NCBI GenBank assembly: GCA_036365515.1
Contig: CM070875.1
Coordinates: 9,514,501 to 9,578,500, forward strand
Length of the DNA: 64,000 bases
Reading direction: 5' to 3'
Origin: Torymus aiolomorphi
Lineage: Eukaryota > Arthropoda > Insecta > Hymenoptera > Torymidae
A program made the position numbers and the translations under genes. The notes beneath the pieces are model-generated. The model was given only the letters and a program-made list of their open reading frames with translations, was not told the origin of the DNA and ran no database searches. Shown piece after piece: positions 51,181-64,000 of this stretch (its first letter is position 1; each line of letters begins with the position of its first letter).

Positions 51181-51860
51181 TTTCCATCAATTATCCCCGT
51201 AAGTTTCATCATCTAAACCAGGCGACATTTCCGCGCGCATCATCTCGCTTCTGCAAATTAATCGGATCGGAAAACCCAAACATCGCGAAACGCTCGACTT
51301 TACATAATAATCAACTTCCACGAACGGAACTACCCGACAACCCGCGCCGCACTTATAAATTGCTATACGTCATGCCCACACATCGTCGAGCACCTTCGGC
51401 AGCGGCTCTTCCTCAAAGCGCGATAATAGCTCTCTCACGCGAGCGATTAAAAAGCGCTGCTGCAGCGCGGATAGATCGGGATCAAACCTCAGTAGCGATA
51501 ACGAACGTCTATAAAAGAAAACGCGCGCGCGCGCGTGTGTGTGTATAGGTATATGAGAATCTGCCGGTGAGCGAGAGGGGAGAGAGAGAAGCGACGGGTC
51601 CATTAACGGTGCAGAGGTTTTACCGATCGATCGATCGATCGCGGGATATGTGGAGCGATCAAGGGCAATGCGTCTCGATTGGAGTTGCGCGCGCGCGCGA
51701 TGAGGTGAGGCGAGGTGAAGCGATGAGTGTGTGTTTTTTTTCGTGTTCTGGGTATACATTCAGAGTGCACGCAGGTTAGAGTGAAATTTTAATGTAGGAA
51801 GTTTCGGGTACCTATATGTGGTCGGGTGATGTGCGGTTTAGTTATACATATTAATGGTTT
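51181..51860. other. CG-rich skew-switch island 26
   Basis: The left shoulder (51190-51360) is A/C-rich. A CGCGCGCG run passes directly into GTGTGTGT at about 51519-51545. CGATCGATCGATCGATCG lies near 51626. The right shoulder (51700-51850) is G/T-rich. Confidence 0.6.
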
Positions 51861-52079
51861 TTTGATGTTACGGCAGAGCAATTACGGTTTACTCAGTTTG
51901 TAACTTACTTGCGGTATAAACTTGCAGGATTGCAAAATATTTATACTTGGAAATTTCAAACATCAAGTAGTTTACACATGCTTTTTATTTTGTTAGCGAT
52001 AATATTTATTCGAGAATGACTGGTCACAAATTATTGAACTAAACAGGTGCTTCCGTTACCTAAAACATATTCCTTATAT

Positions 52080-52900
52080 ATCAAAAAATGTAATTAGCAA
52101 AACATTATCCCCATTATTCTTCACAATTATTCATTAAAATCATATACACATTTCACTCACTATGAGAAATCCGTCAGACCTCTGTCATCAAAATTTATTC
52201 ACTCGCCCAAAGCGCACCTCCACATCTTCTGCGCACAACAAACCAATTTCAAAATCTCACCTCTCCAAAAAACTATTTGTAATACACAATCCACTCCCTG
52301 CATTACGCAATCTAACTCGACCAAGTCTCTCTCTCTCCTGCATCACTCTCGTCGACGACAATATCTCGCGGCGCCAATCCACATATATATATGTATATAT
52401 ACGCACACAACTATAACCGAGGATCGCCGCCGGCAGGTATCCGTTAATATTTATGCAAATAATCCCGAGCGCTCGCTCGGCTTGACGCAGTCGATCGACC
52501 TCTCGCGACTTGCGTCATTGGCTGTCTGTCTCTCCCTCTCGGGACTTCCGAGATCGTCGCCGCCGGTTCTGTTTTTTTTTTTTTGTAGCTCTTGTTTTGC
52601 ACGCGAGGGGCTTTTTTTAATTTATGCTGAGGATACGGTTGTTTCCTAATGGTTTTTAATCAAATGCGGATGGGATATTCGATCGCCCGAGGGCTCGGGT
52701 GCAATTTCGACATTTTGGAGATATAACGGTGCGTGTTTTTCTGGAGACAGAGGGACTACGAGAAACTACCTGTTTTATATACACGTTTCGACGTTTATAT
52801 TAATCGTGTAATAAATAAGGCTTTTGATTCGTTTATTTTCTCACCAAAGGTGTACAATTTCATGTTTCCGATATAATTAACACTTGTGGTGGTGGGACCT
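52080..52900. other. CG-rich skew-switch island 27
   Basis: The left shoulder (52080-52350) is A/C-rich. A TATATA core lies near 52382-52400. A poly-T run at about 52571-52584 and a G/T-rich right part (52600-52760) follow. Confidence 0.6.
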
Positions 52901-53769
52901 AATATATTTCGAGTATTTCAACATCGGAATAATCAAGAAACTTCTTTTTTTTTCAAGCCAGAAGGTAGAACAAAAAACCAGTCAACTTAATCAATAATGC
53001 ACGGAGAGAGAGAGAGAGAGGAAAAAAAAAACTCAAGCACTTTTAACGAGCACTTCCGTATTCCGCGAATGACCAGGAGAATAATAATCAGTAAAAAACA
53101 ATTCTTGAAATCTATTTCAACGGGCACGCTTTAGCCGCGGAGTTGAGAAACAGAAGACCGCGCGCGCGCGCGCTTGAGCTGCGGTCTTATTTATCGGCAA
53201 CTCGTGCGTAAACTTTTTCCACCTGAAGCATCGAAAGTTGGCTTTGGGCTAACCGCCGCCGCCACCGCTTCTTCCGCTTCCCTAAAACTTGTATACAGAT
53301 CGATGACAGATATATATATATATATATATATACATGTAAGCGGGTATTATATTATAGAAGCGGCCGAGACGCGGTGGTTCGGATTCGCGAACAAGGTTTT
53401 TTTTTATTCATGCTGCGCGAGAGACATCCGTTACGTAAGTAAATTCAATGTATCCGCGATTCGTTAGGCTTATCTTTTTGATATAAAAAGCAAAAATAAA
53501 CAAAAATTTGGATCGGACCTGGCTATAATACACCGATTGACGGCTGGTGGTTATTTTTCAAAAGTTTTTACTATATAACAGTGGGGGGGGACAAAACAAA
53601 AGTTTCCGTTACACAAGTCAATCCGGTAGTTCGCGGCACAGCCAACAAAATTCTTATTTTTAGCTGACATCCATCGTAAGATAAACAAACCATAAACACC
53701 AAGCCAAACGCACAACGTAACCGATATCCTGAGAACACGCGCGCATTAATGCATAATCACGGCACTGCA

Positions 53770-54872
53770 CACTGACAGAAAAACCCGGGGAAAAATTCCT
53801 ATGTTGCTCTTGGAAGTTGCCCACAACTGCTTAAAATCGAAAAATTTACTATCTTTTATATGAAAAAGTCCAATGTCACAAGTAAAACTTCCTATGCCAG
53901 CATAGTAAAAATTAACACGTGGCTAATGGAACTTTATCTTTTGTACATTTTCCCAGGCTAGCATGGTAAAAATTGAGAGAGTTTTAGAATAAGAATTCAC
54001 ACGTTCAATCGTAAACAGCCCGCGAGTGCACGAAAAGTTGACCTCTTCAATGTCAAAATAGGAAAGATTCAGACAGATACATGTCAACAAACTCAATCCA
54101 CCTTGGCAACATCGAGACAAAACACAAACGCTAAACGCAACAACTGAATGTGCCGTTCTAATCCAATATACTTGTTTTTATTTATTTTTTTTTTATTTTT
54201 TATGATGAGACAATTTTTAAAATAATTATTTATTTGTAATATTTTTAAGGAAGGTTGTGAAAAACTATTATATCGAAAATACAAATTCATTAATAAATAA
54301 ATGAGCTTGTTTAATTTAAGGTATTGGTAATATTTATAAAATGTTAAACAATATTCTTAATATATAACATTTGTAATAAATTACGCTAAAATAGAGAATA
54401 GTATTATTCGAGTTAAAGCATAATTTTTTATAAAATTAGCGCGCATATCTTACGTTTGGGGATATACAAGTTCCAAAATTTTGTAGGACATATGTCTTTA
54501 TAGGTAAGTGGTTAGCGCTCCCGACTACCGTGCCAAGGGTTCCAGGTTCGAGTCTCGATGTCGTCAAAAATTTTTAATTTATTTAATAAATTTTCTTTAA
54601 TCATGTTTAATTCAAAAATAACTTCTGTATTGTCTAAATATAATAATTATGTGTCTGATACTCGCTCCTCCCCCACTCCTAAAAAAAAAGATGAAATAAT
54701 TTTTTTCGCTCTTTAAAATCAGTTATAAAAAAATTCCCATGTTAGACTTGGAATTTTTCCTACGTGTATTGCAAATTCTGCTAAAAATCCGACATATGGT
54801 CGAGTTACGATTCCAACATGGTAATTTTTACACGACAACATAAGAATTTTTACCAGATTTTTTCTGTCAGTG
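53770..54872 (-). mobile_element. 1.1 kb CACTG-ended TIR element, copy 2 (inverted)
   Basis: Reverse-complement copy of 1758-2855 with very few differences: the 65-codon frame is unchanged and the 64-codon frame differs by one inserted codon. CA lies outside each end, where copy 1 has TA. The near identity means one copy moved recently, so an active transposase probably exists or existed elsewhere in the genome; none is present here. It splits island 28. Confidence 0.85.
54494..54565 (+). pseudogene. tRNA-like module inside the TIR element (copy 2)
   Basis: Matches the minus-strand module at 2063-2134 throughout its 72 bases, including the T loop TTCGAGT and the A-box-like segment. Stem pairing is as poor as in copy 1. 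The shared state shows the module was already degenerate before the two copies separated. Confidence 0.55.
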
Positions 54873-55741
54873 CAGTTCAGCCGCGTACCTTTTTTCCTAA
54901 TCGTCAGCGGCGCACGCTGCTTGCGGGCTACAAAAAACTCTTCTCGACGTGTATATATATATACACGCGTGCGCGCGTAACAGCCACAACGAGGAAGTAA
55001 AGCGTGTGTGTGTACGTATAGGATGTTTATCAATCAATTTTTTCCATCTCCGTCATCTCCACGTGCAGCAAAAAAGTCAAAATCAACGCGATAGGCATAT
55101 AAATATTACGCGTATGCTATGCTTCACCGATGGTAGCTGTCGCGATGCATCAATTCTTCGAAGACGCTCGCGTTATGTATCAGGGAAAAGCAATTAACGA
55201 GGCGGTCAATTAATTAAACGTCGATGATCGCGTGCGGATCTCGGCCAGCTGCTTATTCGCGCTCGTGGACGAGTGAAACAAAAAGGAAAACTCTTTACGG
55301 CCCGTCTATTCGGACGCTATTTACAATGCAAATACGCGTAGTTCGCTTTCAAGAAAGTTGAGTAATTTTTCTGCCCCGTTGAATTTTAATGGGGGGTGAG
55401 CGCGTATAATGTTTGTACGGATGAGAGTGATGTAATATATTACAGAAGGCGGAGCTGTCGACACCACGCGTGAATGTTATATAGGTTTACGTACGTTACC
55501 CATGGCAGAAATTTGCCTTACTTCCAGATTATTTTTCCCGAATCCTGTATTCCTAGAGATGACACGAGCGCGATTCGTCAAAGCGGGATTGTGTATTGGG
55601 GTTACGAAAGTAAGTGAGAATTTGTCTCTTGAGTAGTCAAAGTAGTACTGGATATATAAAAATTCAGATATTTGAACTGGTAAAAAGAAAATAAAAAGAG
55701 GTTAACGCACTAACAATATATACTCGAAGTAAAAAACTTAA

Positions 55742-56379
55742 GGGGGCCAGACACCTTTTTTTCCTGAAAATAAAAAAGTCATTTTTTAATATATAAATAT
55801 CCACTGATTATTCTACAATTTTTTCCCAGAGGGTATATTTACCTTACTTTAGCACGTTACCTGGCCCTTTCTATCGGCTAGAACAATAGTTATTGATGGA
55901 ACAAGTTTTACCACTGTTCACAAGGTTTAAAATGATCTTATGGATAAAATGACTCTCAATTTGAACTGGGTACTCCTGAATAGTATAATTTTGGTATGAA
56001 TGCAGGATTTTTTGATAAATTGAAAACAAAATTTATATGAATTTTTCTCATTTTTGTTATTTTTGCAAATTTTTTCTTATGTAAAAATTTGTCCTGATAT
56101 TAAATCAAAAAATCCTACATTCATATCAGAATTATACTATTCAGGAGTACCCAGTTCAAATTTAGAGTCATTTTATCCATAGGATCATCTGAAACCTTGT
56201 GGACAGTGGTAAAACTTGTTCCATCGATAACTATGGTTCTAGCCGATAGAAGGCCTAAATAAAGTGCTAAAGTAAGGTAGATATACCCTCTTTTAGTGGA
56301 AAAAATTGTAGAATAATCAGTGGATATTTATATATTAAAAAAAGACTTTTTTATTTTCAGGAAAAAAGGTGTCTGCCCC
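55742..56379. mobile_element. 638 bp TTAA-flanked fold-back element
   Basis: TTAA borders both ends (55738-55741 and 56380-56383). The left end GGGGGCCAGACACC is mirrored by the right end GGTGTCTGCCCC, and inverted similarity continues for close to 280 bases per arm, for example AATTATACTATTCAGGAGTA near 56131 against its mirror near 55970. The unpaired turn is near 56020-56100. TTAA target choice suggests piggyBac-type mobilisation. Non-coding. Confidence 0.75.
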
Positions 56380-56383
56380 TTAA

Positions 56384-56760
56384 GTTCACTAGAGTAGCGC
56401 ATCATAAAAAGTTAATCAAGGAAAAATAACTGAATTACAAGAATAGGATTTCCAACGTAAGTTATTTCTCATTAAGAATGAACTATAATGAGTTTTCAAA
56501 ATTTTCATCACAATTTTTATTATTTTTTCTTTATTAACAATTTTTTTGTATAATATTAGGAACCTCATTATCAGTTTCATCATCGACATTCTCGCAAGGA
56601 CTTTTCATTCAATAATTAAACATATGCGCTTTATCAACAAAGTATATATATGTAGCAATTTAATTTTATATAACCTCTGGTAATCTGCAGGCATCTTAAA
56701 GACATCCTACATAATAAAATATTTTACTTATAAGGAACATTTCAGCTCGTTTAAAAATTT
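56384..56760. other. AT-rich spacer
   Basis: AT-rich DNA with nothing recognised. Confidence 0.5.
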
Positions 56761-58100
56761 TTTACGCGAAGAATCGTTATCCGCGTATCGGCCTACCAAA
56801 AAAAAACACCGTACCTCTCCTCCCATTACGAAATATCATTAATAATTACACCGGCTCCTTAAATCAATCCGCGAAACTACACGATTCCTTTTTCTCTTTA
56901 CATAACGAATAAAGACGCAAACACACATAATCCTCCTCCACCAATCCATCCCACTCGATAATCTAGGAAGAGCGTGAGCGTCGCGGCGCACGCAGGCGAT
57001 ATCGGACATTGGGTCGCCGTGTCGACCTTACGCAACTTGTATCGCTACACCCTCGGGCGCCGCGAGGTGGCGCGTCCGCGCGTTTCGTAACCCGCGCGCG
57101 AAATTCGCCACAAAAGCGCGCGCTCCAGTTGAAAAAGCGCGCATGCATGGCGGTGGCGACGGCCTATAATACGAACGAGTCAAGAAGGAGAAAGTGTCCC
57201 TTGCCAGCGCGCATGTGTGCCTCTCTCGGCACAGGTTACATGCGTGTTACACAGCTCCGTTCGCTCGCTCGCTTGTGGCTTATATAATGGATTACGGTAA
57301 TAGCGCCGCGGCGGCTCCGCGGCGAGAGATAACCCAATTTCACACGACCGGACGGGAGTAGGCGGTTTCCTGCAGGCGCTGCAGCAGCGAGTTTCATCGA
57401 TTAATTTTCGCGCGCGAGAGAGAGTATGCGCTGTTTTTGTTTCTCTCGCGGGCGACGATGCTGCGATGGGTGTGTGATTATACATTTGGGAGTATAAGAA
57501 GCGTAACCCAGTTAAGACGTTACGAGGGCAAATTGAATGTATATATCGCACGAGAGTAAAGCGTGCGCGCGCGCGTGCTGGTAATTATGCGATATTTATG
57601 GGGAGCTCGGAATTTCTTTTTTTTTCCGAGGTGTGGGTACGTGTGTATTATACGCGTTACATGCGTGTATGCATGCGTGTCATGGAAGGCGCAGTTGCGT
57701 AAGGTTTATTGAAAATAATATTGCGGATTGTAAATCAATTTTTTGTCCGTAAGTTTTGTTGGACGCTTTTGGTGTGGCATTTCATTGGGAGGACGTAACT
57801 GAGGAAAAAAGTTTCGAATACATTCAATCGTATCTGAGAAATTGATTCGGGCTATAATGTGAATAATTTTTCATGAAAAAGAAGGAAAGTGTGCCACTTG
57901 GTGTACGATGTGAGTTTTGCGGCTAAATTCGATATATCGTGAGCGACGTTGAAGACTGTGTCGTGCATAAAAAATGAAAGTGTGGAAGGAAGCAGCCGAT
58001 TCGGTAACGCGAAAAATATAGTCAAGCTTACGCGTCAGCGGATGTTGTGTATATACATACAATGTAAATGACAATTCAAAAATTGCAACTTCCAAAATAA
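56761..58100. other. CG-rich skew-switch island 29
   Basis: The left shoulder (56770-56960) is A/C-rich. The CG-dense centre covers 56960-57420. The G/T-rich right shoulder reaches about 57800. Confidence 0.65.
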
Positions 58101-58790
58101 ATTTACTAAATACGATTCCGACCTGTGAGTTTGACTCGATACCGATTTAGAGACACCAGACTAGAATGATTGAAATAGTAATGATCCAATAGAATAGAGT
58201 ATTCATAATAAATAGGGCGAAGAGGTGCTAACGGTGTTATTGCGAATTTCATATTTGAAAAATTGATGCGATTTATTTGCGTAATTTGTCTGACATGCAA
58301 TCAGACAGAGTAATTTAATTTCAGGCGTGAATAATAACGAGAAAATATTGGAGCATTATTATATGAGTTATTCATAATTCATATTTTGAGAAAATACAGT
58401 ATGCACTGCATCTTTTATTGCAAGTCAAATTAATAATTGTTCTTGTGTAAATCACCAAGAATAAGGAAATTATAATTTCACAATAATATTTTGTTTTCGA
58501 GACTACTTCAATAATCCATAGTAGTTATCATAATTTTATGCTAGGATTTCTCGTTACGTAAATTGATAATGCGTCGAAACACCCGAAAACTTTTGAAAGA
58601 TAGTCCTCGCATAAAACTACAACGATCAAGTATTATTGGCAACCTTTCGAAGTAAAGCGTCACATCGAAATTACAATCGTAATGAATCCGAAATTAATTT
58701 AAACGTTTAATAAATGCAAAAGACCTTATTCATTTCTTACGACCTAAAAAGATGCATTTATACATCATAAGTTCTCTTCTTTTTTTTCAT
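58101..58790. other. AT-rich spacer
   Basis: AT-rich DNA with no recognised gene, RNA or mobile element. Confidence 0.5.
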
Positions 58791-60070
<1,280 letters not shown>

Positions 60071-60659
60071 GGGTATATAGAAGTGTTTGTTTTTTTTTTT
60101 TTTTTTTTTTTTTTTTATCAAAACTAAATAATTTTACTATTTGAATAAATATTCTTTATTTTACTTTGAAATTTGTTGGTTTCCTTTAGATTTCAAAAAT
60201 TTAAATATAAAGCCATTAAAAAATCTTTGAAGTTTTACAACTGCAGTGAATGTCATGCCAAGCCAACAACGTTTATTATTTATTTATGCGAAATCTAAAT
60301 AAGTCAATTGTTGCGTTTTCGAGACACTTCTGAATTGTTACATTTTTAAAAGCATTTGAAAAACTCTATATATAAATAAAACATTTCGATACTGCCACGT
60401 AAGATGGACAGTTCGTTTTGTTTTTTTTGTAATTTAAATGTTAGAATATTTTATGTCACTATATTTTAAAAGTAAATATTTAATGTACAGAATCACCCAA
60501 TTTATCACTATATAGTTTGCGCAAAGTAAACGTTTTCATCCACTTTTTTTCCGAAAGGTTGAAGAGCTCAGAAAATAACTTTTTTAAATTCTAGATAAAC
60601 GTTCGTCGACCAGAATAAATTAAAATGACCAGATTAAGTTAAATATTTAGTTTGACTAA
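60071..60659. other. AT-rich spacer with poly-T
   Basis: Contains a 27-base poly-T run (60090-60116) followed by AT-rich DNA. No retroelement tail or gene could be tied to the homopolymer. Confidence 0.5.
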
Positions 60660-61420
60660 CCACGCGACTCACATGTATTGATTTACTCACCGTTACACTG
60701 CAGAGCTCTACATAATAACCCAATAAAACATCTCTTTTATCCTGCAAACACCTATACACATCCGACCCTTCAATATCAAGAATTAATCGGCTCCCTCTAC
60801 CCCTTCCTACCACAAAATTTACCGATCTATAACTAAATATTTTCTCTCTAAAATATTCCTCTCTCACTCCGCGACCCATCAGCGTATTATACACCACCAC
60901 AGCATCCTCCTCCTGCGCTCTCTGCAGCAACGCAGCCAGACGTTCTCTCCTATGCCTATAAAACCTCTCGACTGCAACCCGTCTCTCTCTCTCCCTTACT
61001 CTTGCAATTTTTGGGCAATGAAAACATCCCGAGTGAAATATACAGCCCCGCGGTCGCGCCTTCGACGGAACAATGGCTACTCTCTATTTATGGCCTGCGT
61101 CACTCTCTTTGCAATTCCGCGTGTGTATATATTCCGCTCGCGCTTCCTGTCTGGATGCGAGCTCGCGGGAGGTGAGAGGTCGGCTTTAAATTCCGCCGCG
61201 GCGATTACGCGAGCGTGTCTGTGCTGTGTATTCGAATTTTCTCCACTTCCGGAAATCTAGGCCTGATTCGCCGTGTAAATAATTTGCGAGAATAAGCGCG
61301 ATCGGAGTGGACGACCTATAACTATATTGGAGCGGCGGCAGTGTGTCAGTGCCGTTTTCATTTGTATCGTTTTATGGGTACGAAACCAGGCGCACACCAC
61401 ATGCAATGTATAATTTTCAG
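60660..61420. other. CG-rich skew-switch island 31
   Basis: The left shoulder (60660-60990) is strongly C/T- and A/C-rich and the right part (61100-61400) is G-richer. The minus strand is open for about 150 codons (60634 to about 61083) but has no ATG until well inside and no recognised domain. Confidence 0.6.
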
Positions 61421-61562
61421 CGCGCGTAGATTTTCTGACTCGTATAGTAGTTTAGGTTATTGCGACGTTCTGAAAGATCTTTTATTCAAAATCGGCAAAC
61501 AATGTGTCGATAGAGAGATGTCGCTTAAAGATTATGTAGCTTCCATCATTGGCCCGCGGTAG
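61421..61562 (+). CDS. Candidate terminal exon, unknown protein
   Basis: I do not recognise this protein. A pyrimidine-containing acceptor (ATAATTTTCAG, ending at 61420) precedes about 46 open codons that end in TAG at 61560-61562. Two AATAAA signals follow at 61601-61606 and 61620-61625. The predicted tail has mixed, non-repetitive composition with alternating charged and hydrophobic residues and ends in IIGPR. Unlike most open frames here it is not a product of CG or TA repeats. Against it: 46 open codons can arise by chance, AATAAA is common in AT-rich DNA, and no upstream exon or matching donor is identified. A real exon would mean transcription to the right out of island 31. Confidence 0.25.
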
Positions 61563-63184
61563 CGAATACAATGCGTTTTTCCTAATTTGTAAAAGTTATA
61601 AATAAATTTTAATAATCTGAATAAAACATTATTTGGAACGTGGTTGCACGCTATTTTGAATAAACATTTGTACTTTTCAATGTATCTTTGAAATGTAATG
61701 ATAAATCGTTCTTCAAATTATAAAAAAAAAAAACATTTAAGAGGCATATTTTTTTATAATTGTATCATAATAAATTAATCAAATAACAATGAGTATCAAT
61801 GCGCTAGTGATTGGCCACTATAAGAAAAAATTGATCCTAGTGTCCCAAAATTTCGCTCCAATACTTGGACGCCTTACAATACAGTATACAATCATTCTTG
61901 ATGTAAAATATGTGATAAATTTTTAATTGTTAACTTATATAATCTGTTGTTTGTAATATCTATTTAAACATGAAATGCATGTTACTTAAAATATGCAAAA
62001 ATATATGTATATATTTTTTCATATATAGTTGTTAATCTATCTTTTCGTGTACATGTAGCCGCTTTTTGGACGGCAACAATTATCTTTAATCTTATGTGAA
62101 AGTACCAGAAGGTGGCCGCCGAAGCATAGATATGATCATAAAATTTCAATTTATCTTCATGAAAAATAAACCAGACAACACAACCTGTTGTTGGTTACTA
62201 GAATATGTGTATCTAGATTAGATTTTAAAAAGAAAATAATGTATTTGTACTAATGTAACTTCAAAAACGTACTTTTAAGTGCATGTGGCCACGTATTGGT
62301 ACTTTTACCTTGTGTACCCGGAGAAAATTATTTTTCCAAACTTTACTGTTTTTATAAGAAAATTTGCTATTTTGCACAATAGCGCTGGGACACACGTGTA
62401 CTCGTCACCAACACTCGTGTAGCAAATCGACTGATACTGTGTAATATTTCGATTCAGCAGTCGTAAGAATTACTATTTGAGAAAGTAAAATTTGTCGCAA
62501 AAATCATAAAAATCACTATTTAAAAAGTAAAATTCCCTACAAAAATCATAAAAATTACTATTTAAAAAAGTAAAATGCTTTCTCTTTGAGAAAGCAAACA
62601 TAAATGGAGAACAATAGAGAAAATAAACTTGCAAGAAAAATCAGAAGTCACCTTGTATATGAGTAAATCAATGGCACTGAATCGATTAGAGATATTTTCT
62701 ACTTCCCTTTCGGACCGGAAGTAACATGTTCATACCGGAAGTTAAATTGTCTTATCGAACGCTGCTTGGTATTTTTTACCCATTTGACATTTGAATTATT
62801 TGTATAGGTATATCGATTTCGATTAAAAAGCGCGGTTAGCACTATGCACTAGTTTTTGTTTTTCAAGTTTTCAATACAAAAAACCTTGTTGCTCCATTGT
62901 AATAATAATTTTAAATATTTATAATAATAAACAAATGTGTTTAACGTCGAGCCCGTTCAGAAGTTTTTCCCCTTTTTTGTTTATTTATCACTTTAGAGCC
63001 ATTGGCTCGTTGCGTTTTGAAATTAGACCGATAAATCGAAATTTGATTCTCTTGCTATAATTATGCGAGCAGGTCTGGTAAATTGACTACAAGTTTGGTT
63101 TTATTTAACACACTTTAATTACTTAATCCTAATCTTACAATCTAAATTTTAACTAGCGACAAAATTATATTAATTTGACTACAA
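61563..63184. other. AT-rich spacer with short tandem repeat
   Basis: AT-rich DNA lacking any CG-rich island. A tandem repeat of about 42 bases lies at 62464-62579 (two full units and a partial one) around the word ACTATTTAAAAAGTAAAA. No gene was recognised. Confidence 0.5.
62464..62579. repeat. 42-bp tandem repeat, about 2.7 units
   Basis: Units begin at 62464, 62507 and 62549 and share ACTATTT, AAAGTAAAAT and CAAAAATCAT. Units are 42-43 bases with a few substitutions. Confidence 0.7.
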
Positions 63185-63186
63185 TA

Positions 63187-64000
63187 CGAGGGTCATTTGA
63201 TAAGTACCTAGCCTACAAATGAAAACACCAAAATTTTACAAAAAATAAAATTTATTTTTCAATGTAGTCTCCTTTTTAGTTGAATACACTTGGTCCAGCG
63301 GTGTTCCAATTTTTTTAACCCCGTTGAAAAAAATGTTTTCTCTTGGTTTGCAAAATAGGCCTCCGTGGCGGCGATTATTTCGTTATTGGAGTGGAATCTC
63401 TTCCCGGCGAGCGAATTTTTTAGGTTCGGAAACAAAAAAAGTCGCACGGAGCCAAATCTGGAGAATACGGTGGATGGGGCAGCAGTTCGTAGCGTAATTC
63501 GACCAATTTAGCCGTGGCAAGTGCAGAAGTGTGAGCCGGTGCATTATCGTGGTGGAAAAGCACTTTCTTTTTAGACAAATGGGGCCGTTTTTCTTCTAAC
63601 ACGGCGTCAAATCGGCTCAATAGTTCGGCGTAGTACTGTCCTGTGACCGTTTTGCCCTTCTCCAGATAGTCAATAAAAATCACACCTTGAGAATCCCAGA
63701 AAACAGTGGCCATCACCTTTCCGGCCGACGGGACCGTCTTCGCCTTCTTCGGAGCAGGTTCACCGGGTAAGGTCCACTGTTTTGACTGCTCCTTGGTCTC
63801 TGGAGTGTAGTAGTGAATCCATGTTTCGTCGACGGTCACGTAACGACGCAAAAACTCTTTTGGATTGCGATTAAACAGCTCCAAACACTGCTCTGAACTG
63901 GTCACACGGATGCGCTTGTTGTCTGCAGTCAGCAAACGCGGCACCCACCTTGCTGACAGCTTCCTCATGCCTAAAATCTCATGTAGGATATGCCACACGC
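63187..64000 (-). mobile_element. mariner transposon, truncated by the window edge
   Basis: The 3' end of the element is at the left. TA (63185-63186) is followed by the terminal repeat CGAGGGTCATTTGATAAGTA, about 70 bases before the transposase stop. The element is read on the minus strand and its 5' part lies outside the window, so the partner terminal repeat cannot be seen. Confidence 0.85.
63259..64000 (-). pseudogene. mariner transposase, 5'-truncated, one frameshift
   Basis: Mariner transposases cut and paste their own element at TA sites through three acidic residues (DD34D). The visible part begins in the linker/catalytic region (LHEILGMRKLSARWVPR, a conserved mariner block). It continues with the first catalytic Asp in VDETWIHY, the second in HHDNAPAHTS, and the third in SPDLAPCDFF. 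Thirty-four residues separate the second and third Asp, as expected for DD34D. Just after the third Asp, near 63430, a run of seven T on the coding strand appears one base short, shifting the frame. The C-terminal part resumes in another frame (FPNLKNSLAGKRF) and stops at 63259. All catalytic residues are upstream of the shift. The N-terminal DNA-binding domain lies beyond the window. The copy is probably recent but inactive. Confidence 0.9.

Larger units (their letters stand above)
52980..55680. other. CG-rich island 28, split by the inverted 1.1 kb element
   Basis: A first CG-rich part with a TATATA run at about 53309-53331 is followed by an A/C-rich left shoulder (53590-53768). The inserted element occupies 53770-54872. 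The CG-rich centre resumes with TATATA near 54952 and the right shoulder (55380-55660) is G-rich. Confidence 0.55.

Noticed and set aside
60634..61083. About 150 open codons on the minus strand
   Set aside because: No ATG until deep inside, arginine/glutamate-rich start from a GA tract, strong strand skew that removes stops, and no recognisable domain. Left unannotated though not excluded.

Overview
This is eukaryotic, non-coding-looking DNA, most probably from a hymenopteran insect (ant, wasp or bee). I infer this from the abundant CG dinucleotides in otherwise AT-rich DNA, the many TATATA/CACA/GAGA tracts, and a mariner transposon at the right edge. I could not place it to genus. Apart from that transposase I recognise no protein-coding gene. 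One weak candidate terminal exon lies near 61.4-61.6 kb. The window looks like a gene desert or the inside of a very large intron.

The strongest signal is a repeating layout. About thirty CG-rich islands, each roughly 0.6-2 kb, are separated by AT-rich spacers. Most islands share one polarity on the + strand: the left shoulder is rich in A and C, the centre is dense in CG with CT/GA tracts and short TATATA cores, and the right shoulder is rich in G and T. Both the GC and TA skews therefore change sign at the island centre. This is the pattern expected of divergent transcription starting at the centre, or of a replication start site. It is seen directly in the sequence; its cause is inference. 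Islands are numbered 1-31 from left to right.

The AT-rich spacers have collected DNA transposons, mostly small non-autonomous elements whose inverted ends and target duplications can be read directly. They include: two copies of a 1.1 kb CACTG-ended element that carries a tRNA-like module (1758-2855 and, inverted, 53770-54872); a 131 bp MITE beside the first copy; a 725 bp element (6386-7110); a 225 bp element with 8-bp target duplication (9506-9730); a TA-flanked element with a long inverted-repeat insertion (16971-17781); TTAA-flanked elements (22313-22648, 40317-40551, 55742-56379); two copies of a GGGTGAC-ended family, one interrupted by a fold-back element (23794-24924 and 31635-32049); a 0.9 kb element carrying seven copies of a GGGGTAAAACCGGA motif (35550-36468); elements at 40065-40656, 40739-41162 and 45775-45983; and a tandem-repeat palindrome near 47.1 kb. 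Two elements sit inside islands, and the left and right shoulders remain recognisable on either side, so those islands are older than the insertions.

Three long (TA)n arrays (30979-31301, 37453-37724, 59440-59816) lie in or at the edge of islands. The final 2.4 kb is plain AT-rich DNA ending in a truncated, frameshifted mariner.
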